In this document: piece by piece, positions 29,026-37,708 of the stretch
How the letters are laid out: each line of letters opens with the position of its first letter
Numbering within the stretch: position 1 is the stretch's first letter
From: Rodentibacter genomosp. 1
Lineage (GTDB): Bacteria > Pseudomonadota > Gammaproteobacteria > Enterobacterales > Pasteurellaceae
DNA length: 64,000 nucleotides
Direction: 5' to 3'
NCBI RefSeq assembly: GCF_001999285.1
Contig: NZ_MLHN01000003.1
Span: 1 to 64,000 of the forward strand
Position numbers and translations under genes: made by a program
Notes under the pieces: generated by a model
The model's database searches: none
What the model was told of the DNA's origin: nothing
The model's input: the letters and a program-made list of their open reading frames with translations, nothing else

Positions 29026-29757
29026 TTATTTTTCCTCCTGCATCAATACTTCAGCAATATGCATAACTTTAATATTTTTTCCTTCTCTGCTTAAACGCCC
29101 ACCAATATTAAGTAAGCAGCTTACATCAGCACCGATCAAATAATCCGGTTCAACTTCTACAATATGATCGACTTTTTCCGTTACCATTTCCCCCGAGATT
29201 TCAGCCATTTTGACTGAGAAGGTTCCGCCAAAACCACAACAAGTTTGTTGGTTTTTAATCGGTAATAGCTCTAAACCTTTCACATTTTTTAGTAAGGTTA
29301 AAGGTTCATTAACAATACCTAACTTACGGAAAAGGCTACAAGAAGGATGGTAAACAGCTTTTCCCGGTAGGCTTGCACCAACATCGGTGATACCTAATAC
29401 ATTAACGATAAAATCTGTTAAATCATAAAAGCGTTTTGCAACTTTTTCGGCTCGCTTTGCCCATTGCAATTCACCGAATTGTTCAAAATATTCCGCATAA
29501 TGCTTAATCGCCGAAACACAAGATCCTGCCGGAGCGACAATGGGATAATCATTCACTTCAAATGTTTCCACTAAATTTTTCATCCCCGGCAAGGCTTGTT
29601 TTGTATAACCACTATTTAATGCCGGTTGCCCGCAACAACTTTGCTTTTCTAGAAAAATAACCTGACATCCTAATTTTTCCAGTAATAAAACGGTGTTTTT
29701 AGCCACACCTGCTTTGACGACATCCGCAATACAGGTTACATAAAAATTAACATTCAT
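29026..29757 (-). CDS. lutA: Lactate utilization protein A (CCG domains)
   Basis: Heterodisulfide-reductase-like protein with two cysteine-rich CCG domains, seen as SCCGQPALNSGY and QQTCCGFGGTFSVK, which bind iron-sulfur clusters or heme partners in LutA/GlcF relatives. The open frame continues 21 codons upstream, but the ATG at 29757 with CGGAGTG before it gives MNVNFYVTC, the family N-terminus, and 243 residues. It is the second gene of the lactate operon, about 100 nt after lldP across a hairpin. Confidence 0.9.
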   Translation of the reverse strand: MNVNFYVTCIADVVKAGVAKNTVLLLEKLGCQVIFLEKQSCCGQPALNSGYTKQALPGMKNLVETFEVNDYPIVAPAGSCVSAIKHYAEYFEQFGELQWAKRAEKVAKRFYDLTDFIVNVLGITDVGASLPGKAVYHPSCSLFRKLGIVNEPLTLLKNVKGLELLPIKNQQTCCGFGGTFSVKMAEISGEMVTEKVDHIVEVEPDYLIGADVSCLLNIGGRLSREGKNIKVMHIAEVLMQEEK

Positions 29758-29786
29758 AATCACTCCGTATAGAAAACATAAATAAA

Positions 29787-29831
29787 AACAAGCGGAATGT
29801 TTTAAATATACCACAAACACAACCGCTTGTT
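29787..29831 (-). terminator. Hairpin between lldP and lutA with an App-type uptake signal
   Basis: CCGCTTGTT (29823-29831) and AACAAGCGG (29787-29795) make a 9-bp perfect stem with a 27-nt loop; on the minus strand it is followed by TTTATTTAT. It could partly terminate transcription after lldP and lower lutABC expression. One arm is an exact ACAAGCGGT, the uptake signal of the Actinobacillus/Mannheimia branch. Confidence 0.6.
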
Positions 29832-29854
29832 CTTTTAATCCCTATTAATTCGTA

Positions 29855-31450
29855 TTATACCACATAGAACATCGGGATAATAAAGAGTGCTACTAAAGCA
29901 GCAATAATACCGTAAACGATCATTGGCACCACGGTTTTCTTAATGATTGTGCCTTCCTGTTTATCAATATTCAATACTGAACTCACTGCAACAATATTAT
30001 TAATACACACCATATTACCCATTGCACCACCAACAGATTGTAAGGCAAGAATTAAAGAGGCAGAAAGCCCTGTTAATTCAGCAGTTGAAAGCTGAACACT
30101 ACCGAAAGTTAAATTAGACACGGTGTTTGAACCTGAGAAAAATGCACCAACCGCCCCTAAATAAGAGGCAAACAATGTCCAATATTCACCTGTTGCGTGG
30201 GCAAAACTTTGACCAATGATTTTAACCATTGAATTATCACCACCTACTAGCATTAAATTCACCATAACCAATGCACCAACTAATGCAAAAAACGGATTCT
30301 TAGTTTGTTTAAAACTCGTCACAAAAATATCTTTTGTTTTTGACATAGATAAAGCAAACACCGGCACAGCAATTAATACAGTGACGACAAACGGGATTAA
30401 TGCCGGAACATAAAGCAGCTTATAACTCGCATTAATTGATGTACCAAAAATGTTTTTCAAGCTGAAAATCAAGCCATAACTTACATCAAATAAACCGAGA
30501 GAACCGAGTTGTGCACTAAACCAAGATGTCGCATCATTCATCATTGATTTAAACGGTAATTGTTGAATACGTGTAACAATTAAAATAACGATAAGCATAC
30601 CGGTTGGAAACAACGCTTTTGCCACTTGGCCAAAAGAAACCGAAGAGCTATCCAAAGTATTTTCTACTTTAGACAATCCAATCCCTTTATTCGCAACAAT
30701 AACGGAGACAAATAAACCAATTGCACCACCGACTAAAGATGGAAACTCGTAGTTTACTTGCGCCAACAACATATATGGGATCACACAAGCAAACACACTG
30801 ATATAAATAAAAATAAGGTTTTTACGAATTTCACTCCAACTGACAATTAAACTTAATGCCATCAGCGGAATGACTAATGCTGCAAAAGCATGAATTAAGG
30901 ATGTCATTGAACCGATTTCTAAAATTTGAGCCTCTGCCAATTGCAAAGGACCAAATCCAAACCAAGTCGGTGTTCCTACCGCACCAAATGAAACCGGCAC
31001 AGAGTTCATCACTAACGCCAACATCGCAACCCGTAACGGAGGAAAACCTAAGCCTACTAATATTGGAGCTGCAATTGCAGCTGGCGTACCAAATCCACTT
31101 GCGCCCTCAATCATAAACGCAAACGCCCATCCAATAATCATAATTTGTGCTACTGGATTAGGATTAATACTCCCTAGCCATTTACGTAAAGTATCTGTCG
31201 CCCCAGACACTTCAGAGAAACGATTAAATAAAATTGCACCAAAAATGACAGTGATAGGTGTTTGAACTGCCACCAATGCTGATGCAATATTCGCACTCAC
31301 AATACTAATATCTGTACCAAAAAAGATTAATTGAATAATTAGAACAACAACTGCGATCCAAGGTAGAGCAAGGTAAGAAGGTAAAGCATTACGCTTTACC
31401 ATTAAATAAATGAGTAGAACAATTGGAAAAATACTTAAAAATAGAGCCAT
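29855..31450 (-). CDS. lldP: L-lactate permease
   Basis: Proton-coupled L-lactate (and glycolate) importer of the LctP family. The 531-residue protein has about 13 membrane segments and the family motifs EGASGFGTPAAIAAPILVGL and SVGGAMGNMVCI near the end. TAGAGGGGGG lies before the ATG. A perfect CRP site is centred about 92 nt upstream, which would link expression to cAMP. It supplies substrate for the LutABC complex encoded just downstream. Confidence 0.95.
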   Translation of the reverse strand: MALFLSIFPIVLLIYLMVKRNALPSYLALPWIAVVVLIIQLIFFGTDISIVSANIASALVAVQTPITVIFGAILFNRFSEVSGATDTLRKWLGSINPNPVAQIMIIGWAFAFMIEGASGFGTPAAIAAPILVGLGFPPLRVAMLALVMNSVPVSFGAVGTPTWFGFGPLQLAEAQILEIGSMTSLIHAFAALVIPLMALSLIVSWSEIRKNLIFIYISVFACVIPYMLLAQVNYEFPSLVGGAIGLFVSVIVANKGIGLSKVENTLDSSSVSFGQVAKALFPTGMLIVILIVTRIQQLPFKSMMNDATSWFSAQLGSLGLFDVSYGLIFSLKNIFGTSINASYKLLYVPALIPFVVTVLIAVPVFALSMSKTKDIFVTSFKQTKNPFFALVGALVMVNLMLVGGDNSMVKIIGQSFAHATGEYWTLFASYLGAVGAFFSGSNTVSNLTFGSVQLSTAELTGLSASLILALQSVGGAMGNMVCINNIVAVSSVLNIDKQEGTIIKKTVVPMIVYGIIAALVALFIIPMFYVV

Positions 31451-31534
31451 AAGCCCCCCTCTAAAATAACAAATAAAAATCTTTGGCGATTTTAGAGAAA
31501 AGTATTAAACAAAAAAAGCAAAATGTTGAAATTT

Positions 31535-31550
31535 TGTGAAATTCGTCACA
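31535..31550. promoter_or_regulatory. CRP-cAMP binding site upstream of lldP
   Basis: TGTGA-AATTCG-TCACA is an exact match to the CRP consensus core and is flanked symmetrically by A/T tracts. A TAAAAT candidate -10 for lldP (31489-31494, minus strand) would put the CRP centre near -61, a class I position. The match is seen; the promoter geometry is inferred. Confidence 0.8.
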
Positions 31551-31653
31551 TTTTTAAATTTGATTTTTAATGTAAAAATATGTGCTTAGCATCAAAACAT
31601 AAAAATCTACTCATAACGAGTTATTAACATATAAGATACAAGTCTGAATGAGA

Positions 31654-32187
31654 TTAAAAATTCGATGTGTCTTGGAATAACCCAACTTTCAGATCCGTTG
31701 CAGTGTAGATCACTCGTCCATCCACTTCAACCTCACCATCTGCCATTCCCATAACTAATTTGCGGTTAATCACACGCTTCATATTAATACGATAAATAAC
31801 TTTCTTCGCTGTTGGCAAAATTTGACCGGTAAACTTCACTTCTCCCACACCTAATGCACGCCCTTTCCCTTTTCCACCAATCCAACCAAGAAAGAAACCA
31901 ACAAGCTGCCACATGGCATCTAAGCCTAAACAGCCCGGCATAACAGGATCACCAATAAAATGACAATTAAAAAAAGGAAGCTTAGGATGAATATCTAACT
32001 CCGCTTCAATATAACCTTTGTCAAAAATACCACCAAATTCTGTCATATTGACAATACGATCCATCATCAACATTGTTGGTGCAGGAAGCTGTGGTCCTTC
32101 TGAGCCAAATAACTCTCCACGACCTGAGGCAAGTAAATCTTCGTAATTATAACTTTCCTTCTTATTTAGTGTACAAGCGTTTTGCAT
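31654..32187 (-). CDS. fabA: 3-hydroxydecanoyl-ACP dehydratase/isomerase
   Basis: Introduces the cis double bond in type II fatty acid synthesis. Catalytic His76 and Asp90 are seen in [18 protein letters not shown], corresponding to His70 and Asp84 of E. coli. Length of 177 residues is normal. AAGGAATAAAA precedes the ATG. It lies downstream of lonH with 232 nt between, which contains the lonH terminator and presumably the fabA promoter; no FabR or FadR site was recognised. Confidence 0.97.
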   Translation of the reverse strand: MQNACTLNKKESYNYEDLLASGRGELFGSEGPQLPAPTMLMMDRIVNMTEFGGIFDKGYIEAELDIHPKLPFFNCHFIGDPVMPGCLGLDAMWQLVGFFLGWIGGKGKGRALGVGEVKFTGQILPTAKKVIYRINMKRVINRKLVMGMADGEVEVDGRVIYTATDLKVGLFQDTSNF

Positions 32188-32333
32188 TTTTATTCCTTAA
32201 TATTGTTTAAATTCACCAAATCACCGATAAATAGCATTCTAGAGGGAATAAAAATAAGTGTAAATAGAAAACGAGTGTTAGCTGAACTAGTCAGAGCAGT
32301 CTAAAATCAATAAATTATAAAATACAAAAAATG

Positions 32334-32356
32334 AGAGCAAACCATTGTTTGCTCTT
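32334..32356 (-). terminator. Terminator downstream of lonH
   Basis: AGAGCAAAC (32334-32342) and GTTTGCTCT (32347-32355) form a 9-bp stem with a 4-nt loop; on the minus strand CATTTTTTG follows. Confidence 0.8.
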
Positions 32357-32419
32357 AAAAAATCATAAAAATTTAGACTTAGTGTTTATCTTTGTTGTCG
32401 GTAAAAGCGCCCATCGCCC

Positions 32420-34183
32420 CTAAAATCGAAAAAAATTAAACAGACTTTTCTTTGTTGGCTCAGCACGAAAATCTATACGTTGTTGAATTAAACGAGAAAT
32501 CGGGATTTTACTATCTTCATAGCTTTTAGTCTCCCCAATTAAATCACGCTGAAAAACCAATTCACAGGCTTGATAAATATCTTCTACCGGAAAAATGAAA
32601 AACTCCCCATTTTTGACCGCACTTACTACTTCATCAGAAAGACTAAGTTGCTGAATGGTTGTAGTGGGAATAATCACCCCTTGTTTACCTGTTAGGCCCC
32701 GCCGCTGGCAAATTGCAAAAAAACCTTCAATTTTGTCATTCACGCCGCCAACTGCATGAATCAACCCAAATTGGTCAATCGCACCTGTCATTGCAATATG
32801 TTGCGGTAAAGGTAAATCCGCCAAGGCACTCACAAGCACACAGAAAATAGCAAGTGACGCACTATCACCGTCAATTTCACCATAGGATTGTTCAAACACC
32901 AAAGAAGCCGAGAAAGGTAACTGTGACGGAAATTCCAAAATATTAGATAAACAAGCTTGAGCAATCATCATGCCTTTACTGTGTAAATTACCCGCAAGCT
33001 CATTTTTACGTTCCACATCAACCACTTCCCCCTCACCAAATTGTACAATACAACTAATACGTGAAGGTTCACCAAATTTCACCGGTGTCCCCGGATACTC
33101 AATGACAGACAAACCATTAATTTGCCCCACGATTTCCCCATCTGTTTCCACATAAACTTGCTCATTGAGAATATCAGCATAGGTTTGTTCTCTTAAGAAA
33201 CCCTGTTGCCTTGTTTGTTGTAGAAAAAACCTTTCAAAATCAACCGCACTTAAGGCGTTTTTTTGTGAAAATGTCACTGCATTTAACAACATATTTTTCA
33301 ATACCGCAGGGGAAGAATTAATTAAAAAGCGGCTTTCACTTTCCCTTACTAAAAGCTGATATAACTTGTTAAATGAAGAAAAATCTAATGTTAACCCACT
33401 TTCTTTTGCAAGATGCTGAACATAACCTGCCCAATTTTTTTGTTCATTTACCCCCGCCATAGAAAGATAACTTTCAATTTCGGCATAATCTGCAAAATGG
33501 TATAAATCCTCGTCCAATTCGCCGAGCGTAGCAAGTTCTGTACGATTACCAAGCACGATCACTTTCGTATTGAGTGAATAGCTCGGAATATCACATGGTA
33601 GGGATTTGTAAGGGTGTGCTGAGTACCAGTCAAATCGCTTAGTTTGTAGAATATGTTTTAAACGTTGCCATAAATCAAACTGAGCCAATAAAGTTGAGGC
33701 ATTCAGAATCAACACGCCACCGTTTGCCTGATGAATAAGCCCCGAAGTAAGCTGAATATCTTGCGATCTTGGGTGTATTTTTACATTGCCAAAAAGTTGA
33801 AACTGATCACAATACAATGCACTTAGTACCTCCCCTGCACTGGCAAAGTTATCTTCCAAGGATGTTGCCGGCTCTAGATCAATTCGAGGAAATGAGAAAG
33901 AATCCCCCTGTTCCACGCGATAATTCACGCCAAAAATTGACCGTTCTTGGGGAAGAATTTGCCTAATAACAGGCACTAATAACTCAGAATAATCCGCTTT
34001 ATCATCAGCTTTTAGCATCATTAAGGAACGAGTTGGATGATTCAAAAACAAGGAAAGAGCCTTTTGAGCTACCGGCTGTAACGTCCAAAAATCAAAAGAT
34101 TGTACTGGGGGGTCGATGATCGCTAATTGCGGTTGTAACACATCCCAAGACAGGGATTGCTCTTGAAAAAAAGATGAATTCAC
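32420..34183 (-). CDS. lonH: Lon-like ATP-dependent protease family protein (YcbZ)
   Basis: A 587-residue protein with a C-terminal Lon-type serine peptidase domain. The Ser-Lys dyad is visible: serine in IDGDSASLAIFC and lysine in GGVNDKIEGFF. The N-terminal part is a divergent AAA-like region lacking a clear Walker A motif, as in E. coli YcbZ. It lies next to fabA and divergent from matP, the same neighbourhood as in enterics. Its physiological substrates are not known. Two uptake signals lie in the gene. Confidence 0.87.
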   Translation of the reverse strand: MNSSFFQEQSLSWDVLQPQLAIIDPPVQSFDFWTLQPVAQKALSLFLNHPTRSLMMLKADDKADYSELLVPVIRQILPQERSIFGVNYRVEQGDSFSFPRIDLEPATSLEDNFASAGEVLSALYCDQFQLFGNVKIHPRSQDIQLTSGLIHQANGGVLILNASTLLAQFDLWQRLKHILQTKRFDWYSAHPYKSLPCDIPSYSLNTKVIVLGNRTELATLGELDEDLYHFADYAEIESYLSMAGVNEQKNWAGYVQHLAKESGLTLDFSSFNKLYQLLVRESESRFLINSSPAVLKNMLLNAVTFSQKNALSAVDFERFFLQQTRQQGFLREQTYADILNEQVYVETDGEIVGQINGLSVIEYPGTPVKFGEPSRISCIVQFGEGEVVDVERKNELAGNLHSKGMMIAQACLSNILEFPSQLPFSASLVFEQSYGEIDGDSASLAIFCVLVSALADLPLPQHIAMTGAIDQFGLIHAVGGVNDKIEGFFAICQRRGLTGKQGVIIPTTTIQQLSLSDEVVSAVKNGEFFIFPVEDIYQACELVFQRDLIGETKSYEDSKIPISRLIQQRIDFRAEPTKKSLFNFFRF

Positions 34184-34311
34184 TGTTGGATTCTCATTAG
34201 TAAAACTGACTGCATTATCTCATATTTATATTCATTATAAAAATTAGCTGGAAAATTTGTGATAAAACACGTATATTATTCGAGTTACCACGTCACTAAG
34301 CGACTATAACG

Positions 34312-34758
34312 ATGAAATATCAAAAACTGGAAAATCAAGAAGCTAACTGGAAATGGCTCTATCTGATTCGTAAATATCGAGAAGGGGAAAACATTACCCG
34401 TTACGAAGAAAAGAGCTTGCAAGAATCCGTTGTCACAATATTACTTGAAAGTCAAAATTATCCGGAAAAAATTGAGGCTTGGATCAAACAACATCTCTCT
34501 TTATCATTGCCAATCAAGTTGGATCAAGCTATTCGTGCAAGGCGAAAACGTTTCTTCAATGCAGAAAAGCAATCAACCAAGAAGAAGTCAATTGACTTGG
34601 AATATGCCGTTTGGCTACGTCTTTCAAAGTATTCACGAAAAATGGATATGACACTCTCAGAAACGATTAGTTATATGATTGATGAACGTGAGAGTAAAGC
34701 GCTGTATGAAAGCCAAATGTCGGCGATGAAAAACAGTCTTAAAAATTTATTAAAATAA
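34312..34758 (+). CDS. matP: Macrodomain Ter protein MatP
   Basis: DNA-binding organiser of the chromosome terminus region that binds matS sites and couples to the divisome. The 148-residue protein has the conserved RRKRFFNAEKQSTKKKSIDLE region followed by a ribbon-helix-helix segment (KMDMTLSETISYMI). It starts MKYQKLENQEANWKW like the E. coli protein. The ribosome site is weak. No exact matS sequence was found in this window by eye. Confidence 0.93.
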   Translation: MKYQKLENQEANWKWLYLIRKYREGENITRYEEKSLQESVVTILLESQNYPEKIEAWIKQHLSLSLPIKLDQAIRARRKRFFNAEKQSTKKKSIDLEYAVWLRLSKYSRKMDMTLSETISYMIDERESKALYESQMSAMKNSLKNLLK

Positions 34759-34761
34759 TAA

Positions 34762-34792
34762 AAAAGACAAGGTGGTAAGGCTTGTCTTTTAA
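34762..34792 (+). terminator. matP terminator
   Basis: AAAAGACAAG (34762-34771) and CTTGTCTTTT (34781-34790) form a 10-bp stem three bases after the matP stop codon. Confidence 0.85.
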
Positions 34793-34815
34793 GTTAGACT
34801 AAATAGAGAAAATTT

Positions 34816-34842
34816 AAGAGTGTGACTTTAATTCACACTCTT
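34816..34842 (-). terminator. cspD terminator
   Basis: AAGAGTGTGA (34816-34825) and TCACACTCTT (34833-34842) form a perfect 10-bp stem two bases after the cspD stop codon on the minus strand. Confidence 0.8.
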
Positions 34843-34844
34843 CT

Positions 34845-35054
34845 TTATTCCACGACAGGAATGATTTTTGTGGCGTGAGATCCTTTATCACCGTGGATAA
34901 CTTCAAATTGCACTTTTTGCCCGGCTTTTAATGAACGATAGCCGTCCATTTCAATCACAGAGTAATGTGCAAAGATATCAGCTTCCACACCTTCTGCGGA
35001 AATAAAACCAAATCCTTTTGCATTATTAAACCATTTAACAACACCAATTTCCAT
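34845..35054 (-). CDS. cspD: Cold shock-like protein CspD
   Basis: A 69-residue single OB-fold cold shock domain binding single-stranded nucleic acids. RNP1 is KGFGFI and RNP2 is DIFAHYSVI. The GVVKWFNNAKGFGFISAEG start and EMDGYRSLKAGQ loop are closest to CspD, which in E. coli inhibits replication in stationary phase and is not cold-induced. AAGAGGTC lies before the ATG, and 134 nt of upstream sequence separates it from yoaH. Confidence 0.9.
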   Translation of the reverse strand: MEIGVVKWFNNAKGFGFISAEGVEADIFAHYSVIEMDGYRSLKAGQKVQFEVIHGDKGSHATKIIPVVE

Positions 35055-35188
35055 AATAATAGACCTCTTAGGCTTCGCCTATACAATCATAAATCAAATA
35101 AGACTAATGCCTTATCACCTCAACTGGCGTTATGTTCAAATATTTTGATTTTTTATGCAACAAGCAATATTAAAAAATGCTATGTAGA

Positions 35189-35350
35189 TCACAAAAAATT
35201 TTTATTTTCTGTTGATTTTTTGTGTAATTCACGCAATTCTTTTGCCACAATTTGAATTGCCTCACCGCTATTAACACCTTGACTCATCAATTCTTGGATC
35301 TTTTCAACCGCTCTTTGTTGTTCTTCGTGTGTCAATTGAATATCAAACAT
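35189..35350 (-). CDS. yoaH: YoaH family protein (UPF0181)
   Basis: A 53-residue protein, [18 protein letters not shown]..., matching the small UPF0181/YoaH family of unknown function. The core is a predicted amphipathic helix pair with the [15 protein letters not shown] motif. The open frame extends 12 codons upstream into truC, but the ATG at 35350 gives the family N-terminus; it follows the truC stop by 2 nt, so the two are probably co-translated. Confidence 0.8.
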   Translation of the reverse strand: MFDIQLTHEEQQRAVEKIQELMSQGVNSGEAIQIVAKELRELHKKSTENKNFL

Positions 35351-35352
35351 GA

Positions 35353-36063
35353 TTACCAACCAAAGTTTTTCATTAAATTTTGCCACGGATCATCCAATGG
35401 CGCGTAAATTGTTATATTCTGTTGTAAGATAGGATGAAGAAAACACAATTGTTCCGCATGTAACAATAAACGTTTACAACCAACATTTTCTGCTAGCGCC
35501 CTATTTTGATGTAAATCGCCATATTGTGTATCCCCCAAAATAGGATGAAAAATATGTTTACAATGACGGCGTAGCTGATGTTTTCTTCCTGTATGAGGAA
35601 TTAAGCGTACCAAAGAATAGCGCGAAGTCGCATAACGCCCTGCTGAATAAGGCATTTCTACAGTTTTTAAACCAATACAATCTGTCACTGCATCCTGTGG
35701 TGCTTTATTCTCTTGTGTAAATTTATCGGCAATTTTATCACGTTGAATTTTTAGGGGATAATCAATTCTTGCCTCTCCAAACACATAGCCTCTCACTACG
35801 GCTAAATAAAATTTTTGTACGTTTTTTTGCTCAAATTGTTGGCACATTAAATTCGCTATTTCACTGTTTAATGCAAACAATAGTACGCCGGATGTAGGGC
35901 GATCCAAACGATGGATAGGAAAAACATGCTGCCCGATTTGATCTCGTAACATTTGCATCACAAATTGTGTCTCGTGAATATCTAACCAACTGCGATGTAC
36001 TAACATGCCGGCCGGCTTATTCACCGCCACCAACCACTCATCCTGATATAAAATGTCTAGCAT
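35353..36063 (-). CDS. truC: tRNA pseudouridine(65) synthase
   Basis: RluA-family enzyme making pseudouridine 65 in tRNAs. The catalytic Asp54 is in HRLDRPTSG and [10 protein letters not shown] is the conserved downstream motif. Two adjacent ATGs exist: the first (36066) overlaps the yqcC stop as ATGA, the second (36063) gives the E. coli-like [11 protein letters not shown] start. Either way yqcC and truC are coupled, as in E. coli. The product of 236 residues is slightly shorter at the C-terminus than the enteric protein. Confidence 0.92.
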   Translation of the reverse strand: MLDILYQDEWLVAVNKPAGMLVHRSWLDIHETQFVMQMLRDQIGQHVFPIHRLDRPTSGVLLFALNSEIANLMCQQFEQKNVQKFYLAVVRGYVFGEARIDYPLKIQRDKIADKFTQENKAPQDAVTDCIGLKTVEMPYSAGRYATSRYSLVRLIPHTGRKHQLRRHCKHIFHPILGDTQYGDLHQNRALAENVGCKRLLLHAEQLCFLHPILQQNITIYAPLDDPWQNLMKNFGW

Positions 36064-36377
36064 CATTGATTCTGCAATAACTCTTCTAACGCGACCAAGG
36101 GAGCAAGTAATAAATTGAGCCCATCAAATTCTTTCAATGCTTCCTCAATATAGGGAGAAATCGCAATTTTATTTGGTAAAGGTGAATGACTCTCCAACAA
36201 TGCCTGCATACGCGGAATAAATACCCACTGCAACCATTCTTCCGGCGCCATCGTATCAAGAAAGAAAGGCTCTTGACTGAGAAAAGCCTCTTGTGCCGGC
36301 GGCATTGCTTGCCATAGATTTAAGCGTTGCATTGTTTGCCGTATCTGTTCAAGATAAAATTTTGTTTGGTTACGCAT
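36063..36377 (-). CDS. yqcC: YqcC family protein (DUF446)
   Basis: Small helical protein of unknown function consistently placed upstream of truC in gammaproteobacteria. The ATG at 36377, preceded by AGGGA, gives 104 residues beginning MRNQTKFYLEQIRQTM; the longer open frame to 36449 has no ribosome site and no family similarity. The motif PEEWLQWVFIPRM is typical of the family. It overlaps truC by the ATGA at its stop codon. Confidence 0.85.
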   Translation of the reverse strand: MRNQTKFYLEQIRQTMQRLNLWQAMPPAQEAFLSQEPFFLDTMAPEEWLQWVFIPRMQALLESHSPLPNKIAISPYIEEALKEFDGLNLLLAPLVALEELLQNQ

Positions 36378-36460
36378 TATCGTCCCTATAATAAACTCAT
36401 ACATAATAAATAAGTGGCACATTCTAAGCAAAATCTGCTGACTTCGCAAAGGCGTCCAGT

Positions 36461-36730
36461 TTAACGGTGAATAATTGAAAAATGATCTGCAATGATGTCA
36501 CGATGATCATTCACAATTATTTTTTCTACCTTGGCAGTTTTCGGTCCTTCTCTTAACCATTGTTCAAATCCCCTTAGTTGGCTTTCATTACCTTGTGCGA
36601 TCACTTCTACTGAACCATCAACCCGATTTCGTACCGAACCTTTTATGCCCAATTTTTCAGCTTCTTTCCAAGAAAAATAACGAAATCCTACCCCTTGAAC
36701 ACGACCATAAATAAAAAATTGTTTTGTCAT
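36461..36730 (-). CDS. yccX: Acylphosphatase
   Basis: Small alpha/beta enzyme hydrolysing acyl phosphates such as carbamoyl phosphate and acetyl phosphate. The phosphate loop GRVQGVGFR at 9-17 with Arg17 and the catalytic Asn35 in GSVRNRVDGSVEV are intact. The ATG at 36730 has AGGAGAG before it and gives 89 residues; the ten extra upstream codons are rejected. It is transcribed toward yqcC, 84 nt away. Confidence 0.94.
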   Translation of the reverse strand: MTKQFFIYGRVQGVGFRYFSWKEAEKLGIKGSVRNRVDGSVEVIAQGNESQLRGFEQWLREGPKTAKVEKIIVNDHRDIIADHFSIIHR

Positions 36731-36972
36731 ATTTTCTCTCCTTTTGCTAGATAATAGCATTGACTTAATCCGTAAAATTCCTCAAAGTAATGAATTTTAC
36801 TCCCCTCACATTTATCTACGTCCCCAATTTTAAAATGAAAAACAACCCACACAAAATCCCTAACATAGATAAAACTTTTTCGTTTTTAACCGCACTTTTC
36901 TATTTTCATTTTTCGGAAATTAGCATAGCATAGGCGACGTTTTTATTTAATTCACCCGTTAAAGGAGTAATT

Positions 36973-37647
36973 ATGAAATTACGCGTTGCTGTATTAGGTG
37001 CCTCAATATTATTTGCTAGCACAGTAAGTTTTGCCGGTATGGTATCTACTTCATCAAATATGGATTTCTTAGCTATTGATGGTCAAAAAGCAAGCAAATC
37101 ATTATTAAAAGAAACCCGTTCATTTAATGTGAACGATACAAATACTCACCAAGTTGTGGTTCGCGTTGGTGAGATTGTAGGGAGTGGTTCTAGTCAATCA
37201 TTATTTGAGTCCAGCCCAATTATTGTCACGTTCCAAGGTTCAACAGAAGATATTGTGATTTCAGCCCCTTCTCTTCGCTCTAAAGCGGATGCTGAAAAAT
37301 TTAAATCAGCACCGGCTATTAGTGTAAAAACCTCATCGGGACAAGAAATTCCAGCGAAAATTGATATTTTAAAGCAAGAAGGTTTATTTCCATCTGCTAA
37401 TGTTATCAATGACTTAGCCGATTATAATGCCTCCGGTGCAATAGCTGCCGTTCCGGCATTTGCCTCTGCAACGATGCCTGTCGCGTCTACGGCTGCCGTC
37501 GCCCCAGCAACAAATGGTAAAGCAGCTAAAGGCCGTGTTGTTGTTCAAGGCGAAAATGTGGCAGAACAACAATTACAATATTGGTTTCAACAAGCGGATA
37601 AAGAAACACAAGCACGTTTCTTAAACTGGGCAAAATCCCATAAATAA
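36973..37647 (+). CDS. YccT-like exported protein (DUF2057)
   Basis: A 224-residue secreted protein with a clear signal peptide, probably cleaved after SFA at 22. The mature part resembles the UPF0319/YccT family (FLAIDGQKAS, and phosphate-poor beta-rich body), whose E. coli member CsgI modulates curli assembly. No curli genes are seen here. The C-terminal segment QQLQYWFQQADKETQARFLNWAK is conserved in Pasteurellaceae relatives. AAAGGAG precedes the ATG. The central Ala/Val/Pro-rich stretch (about 150-180) looks like a linker. Confidence 0.75.
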   Translation: MKLRVAVLGASILFASTVSFAGMVSTSSNMDFLAIDGQKASKSLLKETRSFNVNDTNTHQVVVRVGEIVGSGSSQSLFESSPIIVTFQGSTEDIVISAPSLRSKADAEKFKSAPAISVKTSSGQEIPAKIDILKQEGLFPSANVINDLADYNASGAIAAVPAFASATMPVASTAAVAPATNGKAAKGRVVVQGENVAEQQLQYWFQQADKETQARFLNWAKSHK

Positions 37648-37663
37648 TGACCGCACTTACACG

Positions 37664-37690
37664 AAAAGTGAGCAATAAGCTCACTTTTCT
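37664..37690 (+). terminator. Terminator after the yccT-like gene
   Basis: AAAAGTGAGC (37664-37673) pairs with GCTCACTTTT (37679-37688). An uptake signal lies just before it, overlapping the space after the stop codon. Confidence 0.8.
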
Positions 37691-37708
37691 CTTTTAGTAG
37701 GGATTAAA

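Noticed and set aside
27385-29831. Mobile element carrying the lactate genes
   Set aside because: No transposase, integrase, target-site duplication or tRNA junction is visible; the uptake-signal pattern alone does not define an element.
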